Shown: one piece after another, positions 1 through 9,438 of the stretch | Position numbering within the stretch: position 1 is the first letter of the stretch | How the letters are laid out: every line of letters starts with the position of its first letter | Source: an uncultured Bacteroidaceae bacterium | GTDB taxonomy: Bacteria; Bacteroidota; Bacteroidia; Bacteroidales; Bacteroidaceae | Direction of reading: 5' to 3' | Assembly: GCA_905234745.1 (NCBI GenBank) | Contig: CAJOJD010000018.1 | Location: forward strand, 8,656-49,227 | DNA length: 40,572 nt | Position numbers and translations under genes: made by a program | The notes under the pieces: model-generated | The model's database searches: none | Seen by the model: only the letters and a program-made list of their open reading frames with translations | What the model was told of the DNA's origin: nothing

Positions 1-1
1 C

Positions 2-553
2 CAATCCATCGCTACAAAGCAGGCTATTCTTGACAACAATGAGATACTGGCCAAGATTGAAAAGGCCGCACAGATAATGACCGCCGCCTACCGCAACGGA
101 CACAGCGCACTGCTGGCCGGAAACGGAGGATCGGCAGCCGATGCCCAGCACCTGGCAGGAGAACTGGTGAATCAGTTCTATTTTGCCCGTCCGGGCATTC
201 CCGCCCACTCTCTCAGCACAGACACGTCGGTCATGACCGCAATAGGAAATGACATCGGCTACGATTATCTTTTCTCAAGACAGATTGAGGCCCAGGGATC
301 CAAAGGTGATGTCTTTATAGGCATCTCCACATCGGGCAATTCAAAGAACATAATCGAGGCCCTGAAGGTATGCCGCGAGAAAGGCATCACTTCAATAGGC
401 CTTACCGGCAACAAGCCCTGCAAGATGGATGACCTGGCCGATCTCTGCATCAAGGTTCCGTCTGACTGCACACCCCGCATACAGGAGTCACACATCCTTA
501 TCGGCCATATTATCTGCGCTATCGTTGAGGAGAATCTGTTTGGTAAAAAGTGA
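2..553 (+). CDS. gmhA: Sedoheptulose 7-phosphate isomerase (5' end outside window)
   Basis: This is a SIS-fold phosphoheptose isomerase, which converts D-sedoheptulose 7-phosphate to D-glycero-D-manno-heptose 7-phosphate in the cytoplasm, the first step of nucleotide-heptose synthesis. The frame is open from the first bases of the window and gives 183 residues; family members are about 190, so only roughly ten residues are cut off. Visible hallmarks are the GNGGSAADAQHLAGEL loop, the STSGNSKN phosphate-binding loop and the C-terminal QESHILIGHIICAIVE helix carrying the expected active-site His and Glu. An internal ATG at 77 would remove the first helix and is not the real start. The stop overlaps the next gene's start (TGATG), so it is translationally coupled to hddC. 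Substrate is inferred from family and neighbours. Confidence 0.88.
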   Translation, partial: QSIATKQAILDNNEILAKIEKAAQIMTAAYRNGHSALLAGNGGSAADAQHLAGELVNQFYFARPGIPAHSLSTDTSVMTAIGNDIGYDYLFSRQIEAQGSKGDVFIGISTSGNSKNIIEALKVCREKGITSIGLTGNKPCKMDDLADLCIKVPSDCTPRIQESHILIGHIICAIVEENLFGKK

Positions 554-1263
554 TGTTTGACGTTGTCATTCTGGCCGGAGGATTGGGTACACGCCTGCGC
601 AGCGTAGTAAGCGACGTTCCCAAATGCATGGCGCCCGTAGACGGACGTCCGTTCCTGGAGTGGATGCTGGCCTGGATAGAGCCCTTCAAACCAAACAAAA
701 TCATACTTTCACTTGGGTATCTGTCAGAGGTGGTCACTGATTGGATCAACTCCACCATGAAAGATTATCCCATCCCTATTGACTGGGTGATTGAAGAGAC
801 CCCTCTGGGTACAGGCGGCGGAATACGTCTTGCACTCTCCAAAACATCCTCAGACCAATGCGTGATACTGAACGGCGACACTTTCTTTGACGTTGACCTG
901 AACGCCCTCTGTTCGTTCCGCGGACAGTCGGGATCCCCTCTTGCCGTAGCAATCAAGCCAATGGAGCGTTTTGACAGGTACGGATCAGTCACACTTGATG
1001 ACCGTAGTCATATCATATCATTCAACGAGAAACGCTACTGTGAGAAAGGGCTGATAAACGGAGGCGTGTACTGTATAGACTGCACTGCCGGTCTGTTAGA
1101 CGACAAGCCCGAAAAGTTCTCATTTGAGAAAGATATCCTTGAACCCCTGTCAGGGAAAGGTGTAATAGCCGGATTCGTATCCAAAGGCAGTTTCATTGAC
1201 ATTGGCATTCCTCAGGATTATCAGCTCGCCCAGACTTTCCTGCCCGCAAATATTAAGCCATGA
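553..1263 (+). CDS. hddC: D-glycero-alpha-D-manno-heptose 1-phosphate guanylyltransferase
   Basis: This 236-residue protein is a sugar-phosphate nucleotidyltransferase with the N-terminal signature LAGGLGTRLRSVVSDVPKCM, in which the Lys of PKCM is the usual catalytic contact. NGDTFFDVDL carries the metal-binding Asp, and the C-terminal part has the FIDIGIPQDY motif common to HddC and RfbF-type enzymes. Lying between gmhA and gmhB, it most likely makes GDP-D-glycero-alpha-D-manno-heptose for S-layer or capsule glycans rather than the ADP-linked form used for LPS core. I take the ATG at 553, which overlaps the gmhA stop; a GTG one codon earlier (550) would add only one residue. The 3' end overlaps gmhB by 4 bp. 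GDP specificity is inferred from the family and context. Confidence 0.82.
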   Translation: MFDVVILAGGLGTRLRSVVSDVPKCMAPVDGRPFLEWMLAWIEPFKPNKIILSLGYLSEVVTDWINSTMKDYPIPIDWVIEETPLGTGGGIRLALSKTSSDQCVILNGDTFFDVDLNALCSFRGQSGSPLAVAIKPMERFDRYGSVTLDDRSHIISFNEKRYCEKGLINGGVYCIDCTAGLLDDKPEKFSFEKDILEPLSGKGVIAGFVSKGSFIDIGIPQDYQLAQTFLPANIKP

Positions 1264-1730
1264 TCATCCCCGAGTCAATTTTGAGCAAAAAAGAAACTCT
1301 GTTCCTGGATAGGGACGGAGTGGTGAACGTGTGGCTTCCGGGGGATTACGTAAAGAGTTGGGATGAGTTCCGGTTCAATCCGGGATTCCTTGATTTCATC
1401 GGCCGATATTCAAAGGAATTCAAGCATATTTTCATTGTAACCAACCAGCGTGGCGTGGGCAAGGGAGTGATGACTCTGCAGCAACTGGAGGACATCCATG
1501 CCCGGATGCTGGAGGCTATTGCGGAGGCCGGCGGAAGAATTGACCGCATCTATCTTTGCACCGCAACCGATGACAGCGATCCCATGCGCAAACCCAACAA
1601 AGGAATGGCCCTGCAGGCTATGCAGGACTTCCCTGATGTGACAATGGAGCGCTCGCTGATGATAGGCGACCAGCCATCGGACAAGGCATTTGCCGATAAC
1701 TGCGGAATGGATTTCCTTCTGTGGGAATAA
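1260..1730 (+). CDS. gmhB: D-glycero-D-manno-heptose 1,7-bisphosphate 7-phosphatase (HAD-IIIA)
   Basis: This 156-residue HAD phosphatase removes the 7-phosphate of heptose 1,7-bisphosphate between the kinase (HddA) and nucleotidyltransferase (HddC) steps. HAD motif I is DRDGVVN (residues 17-23, nucleophile D17), motif II is VTNQRGVGKG, the motif III lysine lies in RKPNKGM, and motif IV is MIGDQPSDKAFADN. The segment before RKPNKG reads CTATDDSDPM, so most of the zinc-binding cysteines seen in E. coli-type GmhB are absent, as in several heptose- and histidinol-type relatives. It overlaps hddC by 4 bp (ATGA) and ends immediately beside the convergent glycosyltransferase stop with no intergenic base. 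A generic HAD-IIIA sugar phosphatase is the alternative, but the neighbours favour GmhB. Confidence 0.8.
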   Translation: MIIPESILSKKETLFLDRDGVVNVWLPGDYVKSWDEFRFNPGFLDFIGRYSKEFKHIFIVTNQRGVGKGVMTLQQLEDIHARMLEAIAEAGGRIDRIYLCTATDDSDPMRKPNKGMALQAMQDFPDVTMERSLMIGDQPSDKAFADNCGMDFLLWE

Positions 1731-2813
1731 CTACTGTTCGGCAGCCTTCTTTACTGACCTTGTCATATTGGACCATGCATACTGTTTCTTCTCAGACAGT
1801 ATGCCACTGGTGAACTGGTCCTGACGCCTGTTCTCAAAGAAATCCACCAATGCATCGGCTATTTGGGCTGAATCTGGTTCAACCACATAGCCCACCTCTC
1901 CGGCCGGAACTATTTCGGCCAGACCTCCTACATTGGTGACCAACATGGGTTTTTCAAAGTGATATGCAATCTGCGTCACTCCGCTCTGAGTAGCTGATTT
2001 GTATGGCTGGACTATGATATCGGCGGCACCGAAACAGTAGCGGACCTCGCTGTCGGGAACAAAGTCACTCTTCCATACTACCATACCTTCCAGTCCAAGT
2101 TCCTTTTCCTGTTCAAAGTATTTATCGGAACCGCTGTAGAACTCACCGGCCACTATCAGCTTGACATTCATCTTGCGGAAACGGCAGTCGGCATATGCCT
2201 TGAGCAGCAGATCCAGTCCCTTGTAGTCACGTATGAGGCCAAAGAACAGCATGTAACGGTCATTGGGGTCCAGACCAAGGAACTTAAGGGACTCCTCACG
2301 TGATGCTTTCGGGCCGAAATTATCATAAAGAGGATGGCGGCAGAACACTCTAGGCTTGACTGTGTCAAACTGGCTCAGGTCCTCAAGAACCGAGTCGGAC
2401 ATGGCCACGAAACCGTCAACCGAACGGGTGAAATATTTACCGAACAGACGGTCGCCGGGACGGTGCTCGTGAGGGATTATATTGTCCAGGATCGATACCA
2501 CCCTGGTCTTGCCTCCGCGTTTGACTATGCGGGCCACACGACCCAGACAGGGCGCCATGAACGGAAGCCAGAACTTTATGACGAGTATGTCCGGCTGCAA
2601 TGCCCTGATGGCACGTCCGGTCTTGCCCCAACTGAACGGATTTACCGAGTTGAGACTGCGTATGATCTTGAGGTCCGACGGCGCCGGCTCGGTTGAATAC
2701 TGTGTCTTTGTGACATTATCCCCGTTTGCTGCAAACTCACGGGCCAGCCGCTCATTGTAAACGGCAAGTCCGCCGCGATACGGCCATGCCGTTCCAAGAA
2801 TCACTACCTTCAT
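1731..2813 (-). CDS. Glycosyltransferase, GT4/GT1 family
   Basis: This 360-residue GT-B glycosyltransferase starts MKVVILGTAWPYRGGLAVYN, a Gly-rich N-terminal loop of the first Rossmann domain. The second half has the typical LFFGLIRDYKGLDLLLKAY nucleotide-sugar domain entry, the IIVQPYKSATQSGV stretch that corresponds to the E-x7-E region, and KPMLVTNVGGLAEIV. It probably transfers a hexose or heptose onto a lipid-linked or surface glycan at the cytoplasmic face of the inner membrane; the sugar cannot be told from sequence. It is transcribed towards gmhB, with stops directly adjacent, and its start faces the divergent YfhO-type gene across a 116-bp region that holds a candidate promoter. The heptose neighbours make heptosyl transfer possible but unproven. 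Confidence 0.82.
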   Translation of the reverse strand: MKVVILGTAWPYRGGLAVYNERLAREFAANGDNVTKTQYSTEPAPSDLKIIRSLNSVNPFSWGKTGRAIRALQPDILVIKFWLPFMAPCLGRVARIVKRGGKTRVVSILDNIIPHEHRPGDRLFGKYFTRSVDGFVAMSDSVLEDLSQFDTVKPRVFCRHPLYDNFGPKASREESLKFLGLDPNDRYMLFFGLIRDYKGLDLLLKAYADCRFRKMNVKLIVAGEFYSGSDKYFEQEKELGLEGMVVWKSDFVPDSEVRYCFGAADIIVQPYKSATQSGVTQIAYHFEKPMLVTNVGGLAEIVPAGEVGYVVEPDSAQIADALVDFFENRRQDQFTSGILSEKKQYAWSNMTRSVKKAAEQ

Positions 2814-2837
2814 AATTCCGATCTCTTTTTATGAAGA

Positions 2838-2845
2838 CAAACTTA
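2838..2845 (-). promoter_or_regulatory. Candidate Bacteroidetes -7 box for the GT4 gene
   Basis: On the minus strand this reads TAAGTTTG, a full match to TAnnTTTG, and lies 25 bp upstream of the glycosyltransferase start. I found no well-spaced TTG -33 element, so this is tentative. Confidence 0.35.
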
Positions 2846-2929
2846 CATAAAAAACCATAAATAATGGTTCAAAAGGCAGAAATGGGGATAAAAATAGTAT
2901 TTTCGCATTCTGTACAACATCTTTATGTT

Positions 2930-5383
2930 ATGAAGAAGGATTATTTGAAGAAGTATCTGCCATATGCGGCAGCAGTCTTAATCTTTGCCGTCATCGCCTG
3001 TATCTACTGCGCCCCCGTTTTCCAGGGCAAGGAGCTGTATGCCGGCGATAATCTCAGATTCAAGGAGGCTGTTCACGAGTCGGTGGAGTATACAAAGAAT
3101 ACCGGAGAGTATACATGGTGGACCGGATCCATGTTCGCAGGTATGCCCAACTACCAGGTCGGCGGAGGACATTTCAAGTCCAACGACCTTATGAATCCTC
3201 TGATAAGGCTGCTCCGTCCTTCACACAACACAAGACTGCCTCTTGTGCTTATGCTTTACTTCTGCTGTTTCTTTGTGTTGCTGCGCTCCATAAAAATAGA
3301 CCGCTGGCTTGCCATTGTCGGCGCGCTTGCCACGGGATTCTCATCATATTTCTTCATTATCGAGCCCGCAGGACATCACACCAAAGCATGGTCGATAGCC
3401 CTGATGGCAGTCGTGATAGCCGGATTCATTTACATATTCCATCAGAAGAAATACGGACTGGGAGCTTCATTGACCATGATATTCACGGCTATGGGATTCT
3501 CTCCCCACCCGCAGATGGCCTATTATGAGTTCATGTTCATAGGACTGCTGTTCGTGGCCGAAATCTTTGCTCATATCAAGGAAAAGAGATACAAGGATCT
3601 GGCAATGGGCACAGCCGTGTTCTGCCTGTCGGTCATTATAGGAATGGGAACCGGTGCATCGAACGTATTCACCAACAGCGAATATGTAAAGGAGACCATG
3701 CGCGGAGGTCATTCCGACCTGGAGTCAGGAAGCAGTGCCGACAATTCCAAGGGTCTCAGCCTGGAGTATGCAACCGCATGGAGTTACGGTATAGATGAAT
3801 CCCTGACATTCCTTATCCCCGGATACATGGGTAATGCATCGGGTTATAACGTAGGCACTGATTCTGAACTCTACCGTCAGCTTACGGCCAAGGGAGTTGC
3901 AAAAGCCGATGCCAGGCAGTTCTGCGAATCGGCTCCCACATATTGGGGCGAACAGCCGTTTACCGCAGGCCCTGTTTATGCCGGCGCCGCCATCTGTTTC
4001 CTCTTCATACTGGGACTGCTGATCATAAAAGGACCGTACAAATGGGCCATTCTGGCAGCCACATTCTTCTCGTTCGCCCTCTCATGGGGTAAGAACTGGA
4101 TGTGGATGACGGAACTCTTCTATAACTGGTTCCCCATGTACAGCAAGTTCCGTTCAGTATCCTCGATACTCATAGTTGCAGAGATTACAATGCCTCTGCT
4201 GGGCTTCATGGCAATAAAACAGATAATGGACGGTCAGACGGACAAGAAGACCCTTAACCGTGACATCTGTATCTCTGCCGGAATTACAGGCGGCATCTGT
4301 CTGATACTTGCACTGTTCGGCGGTTCCATGTTCTCGTTTGTCTCATCAAACGACGCTTCGATACAGTCTCAGTTGCCTGATTGGGCATTCTCCGCCATCA
4401 TTGCAGAACGTGCCTCGATCCTGCGCAGCGATTCGTTCCGTTCTTTGGTATTTATCCTGCTCACAACCGGCGTCATCTGGTTGTTTGCCAACGACAAGAT
4501 CAAAAAGACCTGGATGATTGCCGCTCTTGGCGTGATAGTCATTGCCGATATGTGGCCCGTCGACAAGCGTTTCTTCAACGACAGCAACTTTGTGTCACCC
4601 AAGCAGTTCCAAAGCGGTTTCACGACCCTGCCGTATGAAAAGGCGATAATGGCCGATACCGACCCGCATTTCAGGGTCATGAATCTGACCACAAGCACCT
4701 TCAATGACGCCCGTACATCATATAACCTAAAATCACTTGGAGGTTACAGCGCCGCTAAACTGCGCCGTTACCAGGATATCATTGATGTCTATCTTTCAAA
4801 AGTGGACATCAATATCATCAGCATGCTCAACGGCAAGTATATCATAACAAGCGGTGAAGACGGCCGTGCCACTCCTATGCGCAACCCCGGTGCACTGGGC
4901 AACGCATGGTATGTGAACGAAGTGGTCAATGCACAGACTCCCACCGAAGAGTGTTCTGCAATCGGCACTGTTGACCTTTCAAGTACAATGGTTGTAGGCG
5001 ATGATTTCAAACAGTATGTGGCTGGATTCAAACCGGCAGCTCCGGGCAGTACAATAACCCTTACAAGTTATCTGCCCGATGTGCTCACCTACAAATCCAA
5101 CTCATCGGCCGACGGTACTGTAGTATTCTCCGAGATATTCTATCCTTACGGATGGAAGGCATACATTGACGGCAAACCCGCCGAGATATTCCGTGCCAAC
5201 TATCTGCTGCGTGCCATGAACATACCGGCAGGCCAGCACGACATACGCATGGAGTTCCGTCCCGATAGTGTCAGGAAGGGTAACATAATTGCATCGGTAT
5301 TTATCGTGATTATGTATGCTATCGTGCTTGGCCTGATAGCAGGAACTCTAATAAAGAGAGGTCGTCAGCGTAAGTCAGCTTGA
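2930..5383 (+). CDS. YfhO-family integral membrane protein (putative lipid-linked glycosyltransferase)
   Basis: This 817-residue protein has about a dozen hydrophobic spans, the first being YAAAVLIFAVIACIYCAPVF, then a large soluble C-terminal domain and a last membrane span near the end. The layout fits the YfhO family (GT-C-like; Gram-positive members glycosylate lipoteichoic acid), which in Bacteroidetes is widespread but poorly characterised. The periplasmic loop after the first span includes GDNLRFKEAVHESVEYTKNTGEYTWW and SMFAGMPNY, resembling the catalytic-loop region of such enzymes. I choose ATG 2930 (MKKDYLKKYLPY) because the 22 codons upstream read like leader DNA. Its 3' end overlaps the convergent ispD by 65 bp. 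Function in surface-glycan decoration is inferred. Confidence 0.75.
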   Translation: MKKDYLKKYLPYAAAVLIFAVIACIYCAPVFQGKELYAGDNLRFKEAVHESVEYTKNTGEYTWWTGSMFAGMPNYQVGGGHFKSNDLMNPLIRLLRPSHNTRLPLVLMLYFCCFFVLLRSIKIDRWLAIVGALATGFSSYFFIIEPAGHHTKAWSIALMAVVIAGFIYIFHQKKYGLGASLTMIFTAMGFSPHPQMAYYEFMFIGLLFVAEIFAHIKEKRYKDLAMGTAVFCLSVIIGMGTGASNVFTNSEYVKETMRGGHSDLESGSSADNSKGLSLEYATAWSYGIDESLTFLIPGYMGNASGYNVGTDSELYRQLTAKGVAKADARQFCESAPTYWGEQPFTAGPVYAGAAICFLFILGLLIIKGPYKWAILAATFFSFALSWGKNWMWMTELFYNWFPMYSKFRSVSSILIVAEITMPLLGFMAIKQIMDGQTDKKTLNRDICISAGITGGICLILALFGGSMFSFVSSNDASIQSQLPDWAFSAIIAERASILRSDSFRSLVFILLTTGVIWLFANDKIKKTWMIAALGVIVIADMWPVDKRFFNDSNFVSPKQFQSGFTTLPYEKAIMADTDPHFRVMNLTTSTFNDARTSYNLKSLGGYSAAKLRRYQDIIDVYLSKVDINIISMLNGKYIITSGEDGRATPMRNPGALGNAWYVNEVVNAQTPTEECSAIGTVDLSSTMVVGDDFKQYVAGFKPAAPGSTITLTSYLPDVLTYKSNSSADGTVVFSEIFYPYGWKAYIDGKPAEIFRANYLLRAMNIPAGQHDIRMEFRPDSVRKGNIIASVFIVIMYAIVLGLIAGTLIKRGRQRKSA

Positions 5384-6023
5384 AATTACGCTCATTTCCG
5401 CGGACTATTCCCACCTTTACATCGGGAAGATAGCGCAGAACTGTTCCGCAGTCATCGGTAGCGGTGAACTGCGGATCTTTTAATGCAATCTCATAAGCCC
5501 GGGCAATCGTTTTCTGACGGAAGCCCTGAGGAGTCTGCATATGCCAAAGGAGGCTGCGGTCCTGGACAGATTCCATATAAGTCCCCTCTTTGTCGCATTG
5601 GAATATGGTATCAACAGCGGGGATAGCCACATCAACCGCATCATAGGTTTCCATAGACTTAATGGTATCTGTAATAATATCTGCCGATACCAACGGACGG
5701 GCGGCATCATGGAACAGCATTACCAGCTCGGGATTATCGGAAAAATGACATACTGCCGCCAGGCTGGAGTCAAAACGCTCCTTTCCACCGGGCAATACGG
5801 CAGTGACCTTGGTCCAATTGTTCTTACGGATTATGACATTTACCTTTTCCGTGAACTCAGGTGAGGTTACAATCACCACCTGGTCTATTCCGGGATGGTC
5901 ACAGAAAGTCTGAACGGAATGTTCCAAAACAGTCTTTCCACCCAGAAGCAGGAATTGCTTGGGGGTGGAAAGGCCGGTTCTTGAACCGGAGCCTGCTGCT
6001 AGTATGACTCCGACTGTATTCAT
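5319..6023 (-). CDS. ispD: 2-C-methyl-D-erythritol 4-phosphate cytidylyltransferase
   Basis: This 234-residue protein catalyses CTP-dependent activation of methylerythritol phosphate in the non-mevalonate isoprenoid pathway. The N-terminus carries AAGSGSRTGLSTPKQF (residues about 9-24), the CTP-binding and catalytic loop. HDAARP, typical of IspD rather than the HDSVRP-like form of ribitol-phosphate TarI, follows. Further motifs are AIPAVDTI, QTPQGFR, TDDCGTVL and the C-terminal NFKLTYADDL. It starts nine bases after metG in the same direction and is probably in one transcript with it. The last 65 bp lie antisense inside the YfhO-type gene. The nearby glycan genes make a TarI-like role conceivable, but the motifs favour IspD. 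Confidence 0.88.
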   Translation of the reverse strand: MNTVGVILAAGSGSRTGLSTPKQFLLLGGKTVLEHSVQTFCDHPGIDQVVIVTSPEFTEKVNVIIRKNNWTKVTAVLPGGKERFDSSLAAVCHFSDNPELVMLFHDAARPLVSADIITDTIKSMETYDAVDVAIPAVDTIFQCDKEGTYMESVQDRSLLWHMQTPQGFRQKTIARAYEIALKDPQFTATDDCGTVLRYLPDVKVGIVRGNERNFKLTYADDLSLLEFLLSGQAR

Positions 6024-6032
6024 AATTGTTTC

Positions 6033-8093
6033 TTAGCAAACTTCGCTGCCCGGTTTTACGGGGCGCTGTACCGTTGTAACGGCCAGTGTGCCGTCGGCAT
6101 CGAGAGCGCTCAGTATCATACCCTGACTCTCGCGGCCCAGTATCTTGCGCGGTGCAAGGTTGGCAATGAAGCAGACCTGCTTGCCTACCAGATCCTCAGG
6201 GTTGTAGTAGTTTGCAATGCCTGACAGTATGGTACGTCCGCCCAGACCGTCATCAATCTTAAACTGGAGCAGTTTGTCGGACTTGGGCACCTTTATGCAC
6301 TCAAGCACTGTACCTACGCGGATATCCAGCTTCTCAAATTCCGGGAACTGGATGTTCTCCTTTATGGGCTTGGCGGGCTGAGCGGCAGCGGCTGCCTTCT
6401 CATTCTCCTCCTTGCGCTTGAGCAGTTTCTGGATCTGTGCCTCAATGACATCGTCCTCAATCTTCTCAAACAGCAGTTCCGGCTTACCCAGTTTGTGGCC
6501 AGCGGGCAGCAGGTCAATGGCACCCAGACGGTCCCACTGTGCACCCTCCAGACCAATCATGCCACGGAGTTTCTCGCTCGAGAAGGGCAGGAACGGCTCA
6601 AAGGCTATGGCCAGGTTGGCAACCAACTGGAGTGATATGTTAAGGATGGTCTCCACACGTTTCATATCGGTCTTGGCCAGCTTCCAGGGCTCTGTATCGG
6701 CCAGGTACTTGTTTCCTATGCGGGCCAGGTTCATGGCCTCCTTCTGGGCCTCGCGGAACTTGAAGTTGTCAAGCAGTGACTCAAGCTGCTGCTTAACGTC
6801 GGCAAACTCCTTAAGGGTCTCGCGGTCATAGTCCGTCAACTCACCGCAGGGAGGAACAACGCCCTCAAAATACTTCTGGGTAAGTACCAGTGCACGGTTC
6901 ACGAAGTTACCGTAGATTGCAACCAGCTCGTTGTTATTGCGGGCCTGGAAATCCTTCCAGGTAAAGTTGTTGTCCTTGGTCTCGGGGGCATTGGCGGTAA
7001 GCACGTAACGCATTACATCAGCCTTGCCGGGGAAATCCTCAAGATACTCGTGTACCCATACGGCCCAGTTGCGTGAGGTTGAGATCTTGTCATCCTCAAG
7101 GTTCAGAAACTCGTTGCTGGGAACGTTGTCGGGCAGTATGAATGAACCCTCGGCCTTAAGCATTGAGGGGAATACTATGCAGTGGAACACGATGTTGTCT
7201 TTACCGATGAAATGGATAAGACGTGTGTCGGGATCCTTCCACCAGGTCTCCCAGCTGCCGCGCTCGGGATGTGCGTCACAGTACTCCTTTGTATTGCTTA
7301 TGTAGCCGATGGGGGCATCGAACCATACATAGAGGACCTTACCCTCGGCTCCCTCAACGGGAACGGGAATACCCCAATCCAGGTCACGGCTCACGGCACG
7401 GGGCTGAAGCCCCATGTCAAGCCAGCTCTTGCACTGACCGTATACGTTGGGACGCCACTCCTTGTGCTCCTGCAGGATCCACTTCTCAAGCCACTCCTGA
7501 TACTGCTCCAAGGGCAGGTACCAGTGGGTAGTCTCCTTCATGACGGGCTTGCTGCCGCTTACGGTGCTGACCGGATTGATGAGTTCTGTGGGTGAGAGTG
7601 ATGTACCGCACTTTTCGCACTGGTCACCATATGCATGGTCGTAGTGGCAGTGAGGGCACTCACCGGTAATGTATCGGTCGGCCAGGAACATCTTGGCCTC
7701 CTCGTCATAGTACTGCTCGCTGGTCTTCTGGATGAACTTGCCGGTATCATACAGCTTGCGGAAGAAATCGGCAGCCAGCTTATGGTGTACGGGAGAACTG
7801 GTACGTCCGTAGATGTCGTATGAAATACCCATACCCTTGAAGGTATCCTTCATCAGATAGTGGTAGCGGTCAATGATCTCCTTGGGGGTAACGCCCTCTT
7901 TCTTGGCGCGGATGGTGATGGGCACTCCGTGCTCGTCACTGCCTCCAATGAACATCACGTCCACCTTCTTGAGACGTTGGTAACGGACATAAATATCGGC
8001 CGGAACGTATGCGCCTGCCAGGTGGCCTATATGCAGCGGGCCGTTGGCATAAGGCAGGGCCGATGTAACCAGAATCCTCTTGTAATCTTTCAT
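6033..8093 (-). CDS. metG: Methionyl-tRNA synthetase with C-terminal tRNA-binding domain
   Basis: This class I aminoacyl-tRNA synthetase of 686 residues charges tRNA-Met. The HIGH motif is HIGH at residues 21-24 and the KMSKS equivalent reads KISTS in [13 protein letters not shown] knuckle with CPHC and CEKC pairs binds zinc in the connective-peptide domain. The C-terminus, from about [14 protein letters not shown] onward, is the OB-fold EMAP/Trbp111 domain that strengthens tRNA binding and dimerisation. I choose the ATG at 8093 ([15 protein letters not shown]); an in-frame extension to 8192 crosses a clear terminator hairpin and is not credible. The gene follows the gntR terminator and leads into ispD. 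Confidence 0.96.
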   Translation of the reverse strand: MKDYKRILVTSALPYANGPLHIGHLAGAYVPADIYVRYQRLKKVDVMFIGGSDEHGVPITIRAKKEGVTPKEIIDRYHYLMKDTFKGMGISYDIYGRTSSPVHHKLAADFFRKLYDTGKFIQKTSEQYYDEEAKMFLADRYITGECPHCHYDHAYGDQCEKCGTSLSPTELINPVSTVSGSKPVMKETTHWYLPLEQYQEWLEKWILQEHKEWRPNVYGQCKSWLDMGLQPRAVSRDLDWGIPVPVEGAEGKVLYVWFDAPIGYISNTKEYCDAHPERGSWETWWKDPDTRLIHFIGKDNIVFHCIVFPSMLKAEGSFILPDNVPSNEFLNLEDDKISTSRNWAVWVHEYLEDFPGKADVMRYVLTANAPETKDNNFTWKDFQARNNNELVAIYGNFVNRALVLTQKYFEGVVPPCGELTDYDRETLKEFADVKQQLESLLDNFKFREAQKEAMNLARIGNKYLADTEPWKLAKTDMKRVETILNISLQLVANLAIAFEPFLPFSSEKLRGMIGLEGAQWDRLGAIDLLPAGHKLGKPELLFEKIEDDVIEAQIQKLLKRKEENEKAAAAAQPAKPIKENIQFPEFEKLDIRVGTVLECIKVPKSDKLLQFKIDDGLGGRTILSGIANYYNPEDLVGKQVCFIANLAPRKILGRESQGMILSALDADGTLAVTTVQRPVKPGSEVC

Positions 8094-8142
8094 TATTAGT
8101 ATAATATCGTTTGTTTCAGACCGCGAAATTACATTATTATTC

Positions 8143-8173
8143 AAAAAAACCGCAGAACTCGCTGCGGTTTTTT
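8143..8173 (-). terminator. Rho-independent terminator after gntR
   Basis: A hairpin CCGCAG (8150-8155) / CTGCGG (8162-8167) is flanked by seven A on the left and six T on the right, so it can act in both directions. On the minus strand it lies between the end of the gntR operon and metG. Confidence 0.85.
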
Positions 8174-8199
8174 GATTGATTAATAATTGCAAACAAGGA

Positions 8200-8541
8200 C
8201 TAGAGTTTGAGGTAATCCTCGGCTTTGAGCTCCAGTAGACGCATCTTGCGCAGGATTGCCGGAAGTTCGTTCTCGAGGAAATCGGTCCTCATCTTTTCCA
8301 GTGCGATGGCCTTTGCACCCTCGGACACAAAGTAACCTATGCCGCGCTGGTTGTAGATGATGCCGTCCATAGTAAGCTTTTCATAACTGCGCATGGCCGT
8401 ATTGGGATTCACTCCAAGTTCGCCGCCCAGTTCGCGCACTGACAGTATCCTGTCACCCTCTTTCAGCTCTCCGCTCAGAATCTTTTCGCTGATTCCATCG
8501 GCAATCTGAAGGTATATCGGTTTGTTCTGATTGAATTCCAT
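8200..8541 (-). CDS. GntR-family transcriptional regulator, YtrA-like
   Basis: This 113-residue protein is a winged-helix GntR regulator of the short YtrA type. The helix-turn-helix spans about residues 10-70, with [39 protein letters not shown] and the wing [12 protein letters not shown], all standard for this subfamily. Only about 40 residues follow, too few for a FadR- or HutC-type ligand domain, which matches YtrA regulators that control adjacent ABC transporters. It is the last gene of a leftward three-gene set (ATPase, membrane protein, gntR) with 13 bp to its upstream neighbour and a strong terminator behind it. Autoregulation of the transporter operon is the likely role; the inducer is unknown. 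Confidence 0.88.
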   Translation of the reverse strand: MEFNQNKPIYLQIADGISEKILSGELKEGDRILSVRELGGELGVNPNTAMRSYEKLTMDGIIYNQRGIGYFVSEGAKAIALEKMRTDFLENELPAILRKMRLLELKAEDYLKL

Positions 8542-8554
8542 ATAACAGTCCTTT

Positions 8555-9436
8555 TTAATGATTGATCTTCTTGATTCTGAAATATATTGCGATGCTGAGT
8601 CCTAAGTTAACAATAGTATCGCTGATAGTGTCAACCAGTACGGCATGTTTCACGGTCCATGAAAGGAACGGGAAAGAGTCATACAGTTCCTGAGGAGTCA
8701 TATAGCTGCTTGAGGCTTCCTTGAATTTCTCAAGAACTCCGTGAGTTGCAATAGGAGTAATGATCATGCTCAGGACTATGCTGATAAGGATCAGGCAACC
8801 TATTGTCTTGGCCGGTTTTGATGACTTGAAAATCAGGGCACCCAGAAGGAATATCAACAGGCTCTCAATCATGTCATCCACGTACAGCCACGGACTGGAA
8901 ATCTTTGTTACATCGGGCATCATATTGATACTGGCTGCATTCAGGGTGTCAAATGATTCCAGGATATTTGCCCTGTTCTCATAGAAAGCAGAAATCAGAG
9001 ATTGACCGCAGTTTCTGTCAAACAGGCAGATTATCTGATCCAGTGAAAAATAGACGGCAAAGAAGACCAGCGGAAGAATGACGCAGCAAACAAGGATCAT
9101 TGACAAGGTCTTCTCTAGAGTCGATGCAGGGACCATCAGGAATTCCGATCCCTCTTTCTTGTCGGTAAAGAATCCGTATATCTTTGCCGGAGCCGATATT
9201 ACAAGCACCAGATATGTTATGCCAAACATAATTCCGCGACCTGCAACGCCCAGGCTATGCCAACCTTCACCTACAATAAGGGTGAAGAATCCTGCCAACA
9301 GATAACCGGTAAGGCTGATGGTTGCCATTACAAGCAGTGAGACACCGTATCTTGCTATAGCGTTCTTGATGTCAGTTACCAGATAACGACCAAAACGGTT
9401 CATATTCAAAACATCTGTATTCATAGTCGTAATCAT
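8555..9436 (-). CDS. Integral membrane protein, probable ABC transporter permease
   Basis: This 293-residue protein has about six hydrophobic spans, for example VSLLVMATISLTGYLLAGFF near residue 35 and TIGCLILISIVLSMIITPIA near residue 220, with a soluble stretch in between. It has no obvious similarity to transport families beyond the general layout of ABC-2-type permeases that pair with YtrA-regulated ATPases. It begins directly after the ATPase gene stop and precedes gntR, so the three genes form one unit. A later start at MNTDVLNMNRF (four codons in) is equally possible. If the upstream ATPase is really broken in this strain, this permease is probably without an energy source. Confidence 0.65.
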   Translation of the reverse strand: MITTMNTDVLNMNRFGRYLVTDIKNAIARYGVSLLVMATISLTGYLLAGFFTLIVGEGWHSLGVAGRGIMFGITYLVLVISAPAKIYGFFTDKKEGSEFLMVPASTLEKTLSMILVCCVILPLVFFAVYFSLDQIICLFDRNCGQSLISAFYENRANILESFDTLNAASINMMPDVTKISSPWLYVDDMIESLLIFLLGALIFKSSKPAKTIGCLILISIVLSMIITPIATHGVLEKFKEASSSYMTPQELYDSFPFLSWTVKHAVLVDTISDTIVNLGLSIAIYFRIKKINH

Positions 9437-9438
9437 TT

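Noticed and set aside
5319-6023. Ribitol-5-phosphate cytidylyltransferase (TarI) instead of IspD
   Set aside because: The HDAARP motif and the linkage to metG favour IspD; no ribitol-phosphate reductase is adjacent.
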